A stretch of DNA of 40,065 bases, taken from Clostridiaceae bacterium (lineage in GTDB: Bacteria > Bacillota > Clostridia > Acetivibrionales > Acetivibrionaceae). A model generated the notes under the pieces. It did not search any database. It saw only the letters and a program-made list of their open reading frames with translations, and was not told the origin of the DNA. Positions 33,636-40,065 of the stretch are shown piece by piece. A program made the translations under genes and the position numbers. Every line of letters begins with the position of its first letter. Within the stretch, counting starts at the first letter, position 1. The stretch spans positions 1 to 40,065 of the forward strand of contig JAAYPF010000042.1 of assembly GCA_012519925.1 (NCBI GenBank). The letters are read 5' to 3'.

Positions 33636-34101
33636 ATTAAAAAAAGTTCCTTCGCTCATGACATAAAGAAACCTAAATTGACTGTCTAAATTGGTGGGAG
33701 CTGTGATTTTGGAACCTGTGTGTGAGGGTTGCCTATTCTTTTGCGGTGAAACTTTTTAATGTTTATTGTTCTTCAACGTGATAACTGGGTATTTTGTAGC
33801 GTACAGGAAATATCGAAGAGTTTAGGGTAAATTGTAATAACTTTCTCTATTTGGCATTCTATATTCCATAGGATTATTGTGTTCTATACTCCTCATGGGA
33901 TTCTTGTGGTTATACTTCTTTACCATTAAAATATGATAGGAAAGTTCTATTGTGTTTGGTATAATGCTTATTGTTCACAATTTGTTCACAAATATGCAAA
34001 ACTTTATCCTTAAAATTATAGTTGTATTTACTTATAAAAGAGTGCCTTATTATTAATCTTATTTGATAAGGCTGGTATATATTTTATTGGAGGAACGATA
34101 T
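33636..34101. other. 466-bp intergenic region with mobile-element relic
   Basis: Contains a decayed transposase C-terminus (33822-33973), a possible element end near 33680-33705, a direct repeat TTGTTCACAA near 33970-33990, and a hairpin GCCTTAT/ATAAGGC (about 34043-34071) just before the moxR ribosome site. No terminator for the left gene and no clear moxR promoter were found. Confidence 0.55.
33822..33973 (-). pseudogene. transposase C-terminal remnant (IS3-like)
   Basis: A minus-strand frame of about 50 codons ends at a TAA (33824-33822). It holds the phrase KKYNHKNPMRSIEHNNPMEY, which resembles the YNxKRPHSSLxxxTPxEY end of IS3-type integrase transposases. In front of it the frame is closed by a stop near 33974, and no start, ribosome site or catalytic DDE region remains. 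About 120 bases beyond its stop, 33680-33705 could be the old element end. The identification rests on a short motif only. Confidence 0.45.
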
Positions 34102-35055
34102 ATGGGAAAATTGAACTTCCTTGAGGAAGCAAAAATAGTTGTTTCATTAAAAGATGAAATACACAAGGTTATTATTGGTCAAGAGTATATGATCGATAGG
34201 ATACTTATTGGTTTATTGACTGGGGGGCATATTCTTTTAGAAGGAGTTCCTGGACTTGCAAAATCTTTAGCTGCTAATACAATAGCTCAAGTTGTGGGAG
34301 TTCACTTTAAGAGAATTCAATTTACTCCGGATTTATTGCCAGCAGATATATTAGGTACTGAGATATATAATCAAAAAACGGGAGAGTTTGTAATCAAGCA
34401 AGGTCCTATTTTTAGTAATTTAATTTTAGCCGACGAGATAAACCGTGCACCAGCGAAAGTACAATCTGCCTTGCTTGAAGCGATGCAGGAAAAACAAGTT
34501 ACCATAGGTGAAAAGACCTATCAATTAGACAAGCCTTTTTTGGTAATCGCTACCCAAAACCCTCTTGAACAGCAGGGTACCTATCCCCTTCCCGAGGCAC
34601 AACAGGATCGCTTTATGCTTAAACTGAAAATAAATTATCCGGGCAGGGACGAGGAAAGAAAGATAATTGACAGTTTTACATCCGATGAATCATCAGAACC
34701 GGATTTACGAAAGATTCTAACCCGCGAAGATATTTTTAGATTGAGAAAAGTAATTGAGAGCATTCATTTAGATGAAAATATTAAAAATTATGTACTTGAT
34801 ATAGTGTTAAAAACTAGAGAGGCATCGGAGTATATCTCCTGTGGTGCTTCTCCTCGTGCTTCTATAAGCCTTATTAAGGCTGCAAAGGGTAGGGCGTTCC
34901 TAAAAGGTCGCGATTATGTTGTTCCCGATGACATTAAAGCAATGGCCTATGACGTTTTAAGGCATAGAATTATATTGTCCTATGAGGCAGAGGCGGAAGA
35001 TATTACTTCCGAAAAAATTATAGCAAATATTTTAGAACAGGTTAATTTGCCTTAG
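34102..35055 (+). CDS. MoxR-family AAA+ ATPase
   Basis: A chaperone-like AAA+ ATPase that works with VWA-domain proteins. I start at ATG 34102, 7 bases after GGAGGA (317 residues); an in-frame ATG at 34063 lies before this site. Motifs are Walker A GVPGLAKS (the MoxR form with Ala before Lys), Walker B LILADEINRAP, sensor 1 IATQNPLEQQGTYPLPEAQ and sensor 2 SPRASISLIKAA. It is first of a seven-gene run with DUF58, VWA and TPR genes downstream, the standard moxR-bat arrangement. Confidence 0.94.
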   Translation: MGKLNFLEEAKIVVSLKDEIHKVIIGQEYMIDRILIGLLTGGHILLEGVPGLAKSLAANTIAQVVGVHFKRIQFTPDLLPADILGTEIYNQKTGEFVIKQGPIFSNLILADEINRAPAKVQSALLEAMQEKQVTIGEKTYQLDKPFLVIATQNPLEQQGTYPLPEAQQDRFMLKLKINYPGRDEERKIIDSFTSDESSEPDLRKILTREDIFRLRKVIESIHLDENIKNYVLDIVLKTREASEYISCGASPRASISLIKAAKGRAFLKGRDYVVPDDIKAMAYDVLRHRIILSYEAEAEDITSEKIIANILEQVNLP

Positions 35056-35076
35056 TAATGAGGGGAAGGAGTCTAT

Positions 35077-35898
35077 ATGGTTTCGAAGGAGCTTATCAAA
35101 AAGATAAGGCACATTGAGATAAAATCAAATAAACTGGTTGAAGAGATTTTTTCTGGTGAATACCGTTCGAGCTTTAGGGGTAAGGGAGTAGAATTTGAGG
35201 ATATAAGGCAGTACTATCCCGGAGATGATGTAAGAAGTATTGACTGGAATGTTACTGCAAGGCACAATAAAGCCTTTGTTAAGCAATTCTGTGAAGAAAG
35301 GGAACTTAACATGTTCCTTTTAATTGACATGTCCCGTTCAAACAGCTTTGGTAACAAAAAGAACCTTATTGCTGAAGTAAGTGCAACTTTAGCCTTTTCA
35401 GCCAGCAAAAACAATGACAAAGTAGGAGTAATCTTCTTTACCGACAAGGTTGAGAAATTTATTCCTTCATTAAATGGCAAAAAGCATGTTTTGTCCATAA
35501 TTGAAAACATATTGACCTTCGAACCTGAACTTACGGGAACAGATCTTGCAAAAGCATTACAATATTTTAACCGCGTAGTTAAAAAACATAGTGTGGTTTT
35601 TGTAATATCTGATTTTCTTGATGACGGCTACAAAAAAGACATAGAAATTACCGCAGGAAGGCATGACCTCGTTTTAGTACGCATTATAGACAGGGCTGAA
35701 GAATTGATTCCTGCTGGTGCCATTTTTACTTTTGAAGATCTTGAAACTGGGGAAACCCTTGTTTTAGATAATATAAAAAGCGAACAAAGGCTGGATACAG
35801 ATATAGGCTTATTTAAGCGAAATCTCATCAATATATATACTGATGAAGACTATGTCAAGCCGTTAAAACAATTTTTCAGAAGAAGGGGTCAGCGATGA
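35077..35898 (+). CDS. DUF58 domain protein (VWA-like)
   Basis: Cytosolic protein of the DUF58 family, always found beside moxR and thought to be its VWA-type partner. The 273 residues show the hallmark GKGVEFEDIRQYYPGDDVRSIDWNV-type segment (residues 35-55), a degenerate metal-ion site LIDMSRS and a later VFVISDFLDDG. GGGAAGGAG precedes the ATG. It follows moxR by 21 bases and overlaps the next gene by 4 bases (ATGA). Confidence 0.92.
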   Translation: MVSKELIKKIRHIEIKSNKLVEEIFSGEYRSSFRGKGVEFEDIRQYYPGDDVRSIDWNVTARHNKAFVKQFCEERELNMFLLIDMSRSNSFGNKKNLIAEVSATLAFSASKNNDKVGVIFFTDKVEKFIPSLNGKKHVLSIIENILTFEPELTGTDLAKALQYFNRVVKKHSVVFVISDFLDDGYKKDIEITAGRHDLVLVRIIDRAEELIPAGAIFTFEDLETGETLVLDNIKSEQRLDTDIGLFKRNLINIYTDEDYVKPLKQFFRRRGQR

Positions 35899-36689
35899 AA
35901 AAAAGTAGAAATTTACTTCTTCTATTGATTATATGTTTGGTTTTGGTTGTTTCATCCGCACATGTTTTGGCAGAAGAACGAAGTATTTATGTTGGAGACT
36001 TAATTGAGTTAAAAATTCAAAGTAGAGATTTAACCCTAGACGAATTACAGGACAAGTTTAAAGATTTTGAAATAGTAAAGATTTCAAATATATCAGAGGG
36101 CTATATTCTTACCCTGCGTAGTTTTGAAACCGGTGAAAAAACAATACATCTAGGGGACAAGGAAGTTAATATTATAGTTAAGTCCACCCTTGATGAAATA
36201 GAAAGAACGGATGTCTATGATGGAGATCCAAACCCCTTAGGCACAGGTTTTTATTTAAAATGGAAATATGTTTTTTTCCCGCTTGTTGCTATATTTTTAT
36301 TAACACTCATTTTAAATATCAGGTCATTACTTAGAAAAAAGAAGGCTTCCTCATTAACACCTTATGAACGTTTTATTAAAGCAATAGGCAATTTGTCCGT
36401 TAATGAAGAGGACTATTTAGTTAAATTAACTCTGTGTTTTAAGGATTATATTGGCTCCACTTATTCTTTTCCTATAAAAGGAAAAACTTCAACAGAGATT
36501 GTCTATGAAATTAGGCGTTTGCCGGGCTTGAACGAATATTTATCGAAAATAAAATCCTGGCTTAATGAGAACGATTACTTTAAGTTTTCAGGTACAACCG
36601 CACCAATAGCCAAAAAACTTGAGCTTATGGAAAGACTTACGGAGTTGGTAAAAAGTATAGAAGCATCAAAAGAGGGAGAAATTCAATGA
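35895..36689 (+). CDS. membrane protein of the Bat cluster (DUF4381-like)
   Basis: 264 residues with an N-terminal signal sequence (LLLLLIICLVLVVSSAHVLA), about 95 residues outside the membrane, one membrane helix (about 128-148, YVFFPLVAIFLLTLILNI), then a basic, helical cytosolic domain (YERFIKAIGNL to the end). This layout, and its place between DUF58 and batA, resembles the small DUF4381/BatD-related gene of other moxR clusters; identity is inferred from position and topology more than from motifs. It overlaps both neighbours by 4 bases. Confidence 0.65.
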   Translation: MKKSRNLLLLLIICLVLVVSSAHVLAEERSIYVGDLIELKIQSRDLTLDELQDKFKDFEIVKISNISEGYILTLRSFETGEKTIHLGDKEVNIIVKSTLDEIERTDVYDGDPNPLGTGFYLKWKYVFFPLVAIFLLTLILNIRSLLRKKKASSLTPYERFIKAIGNLSVNEEDYLVKLTLCFKDYIGSTYSFPIKGKTSTEIVYEIRRLPGLNEYLSKIKSWLNENDYFKFSGTTAPIAKKLELMERLTELVKSIEASKEGEIQ

Positions 36690-37651
36690 GACTAGCAAAT
36701 TGGTATTATCTTTTGTTTATACCATTAATAATATATTTGTTTTTTAGACGCAAGAAAAAGTCTGCACTTAAATTTTCCAGTGTAAAACTTCTAAAGAATA
36801 GAGGCTTTAGGAATACCATCAAACACAAAATCGGAAAATATATTATTCTTACAAGCCTTATATTTTTAATTTTTGCTTTGGCGAGACCTCAACTAACCAA
36901 AGGAAATATTCCGGTTTTTGAACAGGGAATTGATATTGCAATAGCCTTAGATGTATCTGGCTCGATGCAATCTGTAGATTTTACGCCTAATCGTTTAGAA
37001 GTGGCCCGAAAGACAATACAGGATTTTGTCGATCAAAGACCTAACGACAGAATATCTTTAATTGCCTTTGCCGGAACAGCTTATACAAGGGTTCCTCTTA
37101 CCCTTGACCATAATGTTGTTAGAGAATCGCTGCGAGATATTAGTTTTGAATCGGTAAACGAGGATGGTACAGCAATAGGTATGGCTATTTCTGTTGGAGT
37201 TAACAGACTTAAAAAAAGCAATTCCTCATCAAAAATTATCATTCTTGTTACTGACGGTTCAAATAATGCCGGGTCTATTACTCCTGAAACTGCAAGTGAT
37301 TTGGCAATAGATTATGGAATAAAAATTTATCCAATAGGTGTAGGTTCAGATATAACCCGCATTCCCTATGAAGTTTTCGGTCGTACAGCTTATCAGCAAG
37401 TTGATGGTGACCTCAATGAAGAACTATTAAATAATATTGCAGATAAGACAAATGGAAAATATTATAGAGCTAAAGACCCGGGAGCTTTATCTAAAGTTTT
37501 TGAGGATATAAATAAGTTAGAGAAAACTGAATTTGAAAAGGACGATTTCAAGCAATATACAGAGTTAGCATTTATTTTTATATTAATTGGTCTTGCCTTG
37601 TTGGCAATAGGCATTTTTCTGGATCGGTACTATTTCATCCATATCCCATAA
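36686..37651 (+). CDS. batA: BatA-type VWA membrane protein
   Basis: VWA-domain protein anchored in the membrane. Two N-terminal hydrophobic segments (YYLLFIPLIIYLFF and YIILTSLIFLIFAL) are followed by the VWA domain with an intact metal-ion-dependent adhesion site: DVSGSMQ, the TDGSNN strand and a Thr in between (EDGTAIG). A C-terminal helix (LAFIFILIGLALLAIGIFL) follows. Length of 321 residues fits BatA/BatB. AGAGGGAG precedes the ATG. The overlap with the previous gene is 4 bases. Confidence 0.9.
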   Translation: MRLANWYYLLFIPLIIYLFFRRKKKSALKFSSVKLLKNRGFRNTIKHKIGKYIILTSLIFLIFALARPQLTKGNIPVFEQGIDIAIALDVSGSMQSVDFTPNRLEVARKTIQDFVDQRPNDRISLIAFAGTAYTRVPLTLDHNVVRESLRDISFESVNEDGTAIGMAISVGVNRLKKSNSSSKIIILVTDGSNNAGSITPETASDLAIDYGIKIYPIGVGSDITRIPYEVFGRTAYQQVDGDLNEELLNNIADKTNGKYYRAKDPGALSKVFEDINKLEKTEFEKDDFKQYTELAFIFILIGLALLAIGIFLDRYYFIHIP

Positions 37652-37680
37652 GTGGATTTTTGAAGGAGGAGCTGTTAACT

Positions 37681-38676
37681 TTGAGTTTTTTTGGATTATT
37701 TGAACTTAAATATCCTTATTATACGATATTTATTATACTACCCTTAGCAAGCTATATATTTCTATATTTAGGTATTCAAAAAAAGGAGACAATACTCCAA
37801 AGGCTTAACATTAAAACTGTGCCTAAATATAGTGTTATACGTTCTATATTAGCCATTTTAGCATTATGTTTGATTTTCATCTCGCTATTAGGGCCTCAGC
37901 GCTTTATGGGTGTTACAAAGGTACATAAGGAAGGATTAGACATCTATGTACTTATAGACACCTCCAAAAGCATGCTAGTAGATGATATCAAACCAGACAG
38001 GTTAAGTAGAGCTAAAAAAATTGTTGAAGGTATAATAGCTAAACTTGATGGGGACAGAATAGGCTTTATTCCTTTTTCATCAGCTGCATACATACAAATG
38101 CCGCTGACTGATGACTACCAGCTAGCCCGTATGTTCCTCGATGTAATAGATACGGACATGATTGGGGGAGGCGGTACAAATGTAGGTACTGCACTAAGTC
38201 TTGCACAAAAATCCTTTAATGAGGCGTCAAGTGCTGATAAGGTAGTAATTATATTAAGTGATGGAGAAGAACACACTTCAAACAGTGTTGATATATTAAA
38301 TTCAATCAAAGATGACCGTTTAAAAGTATTCACCATAGGTATAGGTACAGAAAAAGGAGGTCTTGTTCCCGATTATGATTCTACAGGAATGCAAAAAACT
38401 GGTTATAAGAAGGACAAAAAAGGTGAGTTTGTTATGTCAAAATTGAATGCCGATACTTTAAAGAGTATTGCTTCCACAGGGAATGGTGCATATTACCAAG
38501 CTTCTATGACCGGTGAAGAAATTTCTTCCCTTGCAAAGAAAATATCCTCTCTAAAGAGGGGCAATCATAACACTGACGAAATAAAAAGATTTAAACAACT
38601 TTACCAATTCTTTTTAGGTCCTGGAATACTTTTATTTTTAATAGCGTATCTTCTCCCCGAAAGGAGGAATGTATAA
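37681..38676 (+). CDS. batB: BatB-type VWA membrane protein
   Basis: Paralogue of the preceding gene with the same layout: two N-terminal helices, VWA domain with DTSKSML metal site, GGGTNVGTAL and LSDGEEH, and a C-terminal helix. I choose TTG 37681, about 9 bases after AGGAGGAG, giving 331 residues starting SFFGLFELKYPYY; the alternative TTG at 37660 lies before that ribosome site. Its stop shares one base with the batC start (TAATG). The two VWA proteins are thought to form a complex with the TPR protein BatC. Confidence 0.88.
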   Translation: MSFFGLFELKYPYYTIFIILPLASYIFLYLGIQKKETILQRLNIKTVPKYSVIRSILAILALCLIFISLLGPQRFMGVTKVHKEGLDIYVLIDTSKSMLVDDIKPDRLSRAKKIVEGIIAKLDGDRIGFIPFSSAAYIQMPLTDDYQLARMFLDVIDTDMIGGGGTNVGTALSLAQKSFNEASSADKVVIILSDGEEHTSNSVDILNSIKDDRLKVFTIGIGTEKGGLVPDYDSTGMQKTGYKKDKKGEFVMSKLNADTLKSIASTGNGAYYQASMTGEEISSLAKKISSLKRGNHNTDEIKRFKQLYQFFLGPGILLFLIAYLLPERRNV

Positions 38677-39557
38677 TGAAAATTATTTCTATTATATCAG
38701 GCATATTGATTGTTGCCCTTATGGTACTGTTTTTTACAGGAGTTATTTCTTTTGATGGCGGTGTAAATGAGTTTATTATTATGGGAAATCGGGCATATGC
38801 AGCAAATAACTATGAACAGGCTGTCCAAACTTATCAAAAGGGCTTAGAAAAAAACTCTGAGGAACCAAGGTTGAATTATAATCTAGGTCAAGCATCATAT
38901 AATTTAAGTAATTATAATGAGGCTATAAATTACTATTCAAAATCCTCCGGCAAAGTTGATAAGTATATAAATTCAGGAAATTCCAGTGTTAGGCTCGCTG
39001 AGAGCATTGATGATGCTGTTCAAAAACAGCAGCTCTATCAGCAGGCTCTTGAAACTTATAAACAGGGAATACTCGCATTTCCTCAAAATGTGCCCTTAAA
39101 GTATAATTATGAGTATGTAAAAAGCAAACTTGATAATCAACAAAATAATAACGAAGAGCAAGGGGAAAATCAAGAAAATAACGAGGAGCAAGAAAACAAT
39201 CAGAACCAACAAGACAATAATTCGGAGCAAAATCAGCAAAACGAAGATTCCTCAGAAAACGAGCAAAATAAAGATTCCGGACAGCAAGACAGCGAGGAAA
39301 ACCAACAATCTTCACAAGAGGAAAATAACAACGATCAGGATAAAGAAGGAAGTCATCAAAACGAAACACAAGAGGAAAAAGAAGACAGCGAAGAACAAAA
39401 TGCCTCTCAAATGCAAGAGTCGGATTCTTCGGACCCTGAGCAAAATGACAGCAATATTGCCCAAATACTTAAAATGCTTGAAAAACAGGAACAAGAAAGC
39501 TTAAAGAATAATCAGGAAGTGAAGAAAAGCACTAAGGAGGATGAATATGATTGGTAA
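38676..39557 (+). CDS. batC: BatC-type TPR protein with long Gln/Asn/Glu-rich tail
   Basis: N-terminal signal/anchor (IISIISGILIVALMVLFF), then TPR repeats (about 35-160: GNRAYAANNYEQAVQTYQKG, LNYNLGQASYNLSNYNEAINYY, ALETYKQGILAFPQN). From about 165 to 275 the protein is almost wholly Glu, Gln, Asn, Asp and Ser and must be disordered; the last residues (EDEYDW) return to an ordinary composition. TPR domains bind partner proteins, here probably BatA/BatB. AGGAGG precedes the ATG. It overlaps batD by 11 bases. Confidence 0.88.
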   Translation: MKIISIISGILIVALMVLFFTGVISFDGGVNEFIIMGNRAYAANNYEQAVQTYQKGLEKNSEEPRLNYNLGQASYNLSNYNEAINYYSKSSGKVDKYINSGNSSVRLAESIDDAVQKQQLYQQALETYKQGILAFPQNVPLKYNYEYVKSKLDNQQNNNEEQGENQENNEEQENNQNQQDNNSEQNQQNEDSSENEQNKDSGQQDSEENQQSSQEENNNDQDKEGSHQNETQEEKEDSEEQNASQMQESDSSDPEQNDSNIAQILKMLEKQEQESLKNNQEVKKSTKEDEYDW

Positions 39558-40065
39558 AAAAAATAAAGCGGCCTTCTTATTTTTAATAATAATCACAATT
39601 TTTATAGGGTCAACTAGTAAGGTAATAGCCAAAGATCCAGAGTTCCTTTTAGATATCGATACTTTGAATCTTCAAAAGGGAAAAAGCACCAACTTAATGC
39701 TTACATTGAAAAATGCACAGGGTGCGAAGTTATCTCAAATTAACGGACTTGAGAACTTTGATGTACTGTCAAGCAATCAATCTACATCTACCCAAATTAT
39801 TAACGGAGATATATCCTATCAAACTGATATACGCTATATCATTATGCCAAAGAGTACAGGAAAATTTACACTTGAGGGTATTGTAGAATATAAAGGCAAA
39901 GCCTATCAGACAAACCTGCTTAATATAAATGTAAGTGAAGCAAAAGACCTTCCTCAGGAAGAAGTATCTGATTTGTTTGTTAAGACTATTATATCGGATA
40001 ATGAAGTGTATTTAGGACAAAAAGTTATTCTTGCCTATGAACTTTATTCACGATATAACATCGAA
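39547..40065 (+). CDS. batD: BatD-type protein, N-terminal part (runs off window)
   Basis: Open to the window end (173 codons present). ATG 39547 lies 6 bases after AAGGAGG; the in-frame ATG at 39541 touches that site. A signal sequence (AAFLFLIIITIFIGSTSKVIA) is followed by beta-rich extracytoplasmic sequence (FLLDIDTLNLQKGKS, LENFDVLSSNQST, YIIMPKSTGKFTLEGI, DNEVYLGQKVILAYELYSR) typical of the oxygen-tolerance/BatD family, including the second-domain phrase VYLGQKV. The C-terminal membrane helix must lie outside the window. Confidence 0.85.
   Translation, partial: MIGKKNKAAFLFLIIITIFIGSTSKVIAKDPEFLLDIDTLNLQKGKSTNLMLTLKNAQGAKLSQINGLENFDVLSSNQSTSTQIINGDISYQTDIRYIIMPKSTGKFTLEGIVEYKGKAYQTNLLNINVSEAKDLPQEEVSDLFVKTIISDNEVYLGQKVILAYELYSRYNIE

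Noticed and set aside
39130-39504. Alternative frames across the batC tail (Lys/Ile-rich + strand, Phe/Leu-rich minus strand)
   Set aside because: They are frame shadows of the repetitive GAA/CAA/AAT codons that encode the Glu/Gln/Asn tail.

Overview
The window is a low-GC chromosomal segment from a motile, endospore-forming, anaerobic member of the Clostridia. Evidence for this: clear A/T-rich sigma-A promoters and AGGAGG ribosome sites, a complete rnfCDGEAB operon, NfnAB, the spore-germination pair sleB-ypeB, a motAB stator operon with a sigma-D-like promoter, a nine-FnIII S-layer (SLH) protein and a GH43 glycosidase. A cellulolytic or other polysaccharide-degrading clostridium (cluster III-like) would fit, but the species is an inference.

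Layout. 1-345: no gene; an imperfect inverted-repeat RNA-like element and the gdhA terminator. 359-1699: gdhA (-). 2338-4567: nfnA-nfnB (+). 4694-7831: secreted FnIII/SLH protein (+). 8140-11060: pepF and an M29 aminopeptidase (+). 11174-12154: GH43 enzyme (-). 12513-13025: shikimate-kinase-like gene (-). 13210-13437: small unknown gene (+). 13630-18563: rnfCDGEAB (-), bracketed by two copies of a roughly 120-bp repeat. 19504-20577: YtvI-like permease (+), overlapping prmC tail to tail. 20555-22466: DUF1385 gene and prmC (-). 22664-24286: motA-motB (-). 24503-26020: GT39-type membrane glycosyltransferase (+). 26258-26334: tRNA-Arg(ACG) (-). 26603-28628: dnaD-like and dnaC/dnaI-like primosome genes (+). 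28640-29716: CPBP protease (-). 29995-32096: sleB-ypeB (-). 32526-33635: UgtP/MGDG-type glycosyltransferase (+). 33822-33973: transposase remnant (-). 34102 to the end: moxR-DUF58-(DUF4381-like)-batA-batB-batC-batD, the last cut by the window edge.

How the genes fit together. NfnAB (NADH + reduced ferredoxin to NADPH), Rnf (reduced ferredoxin to NADH plus an ion gradient) and GdhA (NADPH-dependent ammonium assimilation) form a redox and energy theme. PepF plus the M29 peptidase form a peptide-degradation operon. SleB/YpeB and probably YtvI belong to the spore programme. MotAB uses the ion gradient for motility. The Bat cluster is a membrane-anchored VWA/TPR/AAA+ system whose job in an obligate anaerobe is not settled.

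The least explained parts are two families of repeated, structured intergenic sequence. Family 1 is a terminator-fused stem-loop at 173-345 (an inverted pair) and 26152-26215. Family 2 is a roughly 120-bp element in direct orientation on both sides of the rnf operon (13444-13565 and 18839-18957). Many genes here start with TTG (rnfD, rnfG, prmC, sleB, batB by my reading of ribosome-site spacing).
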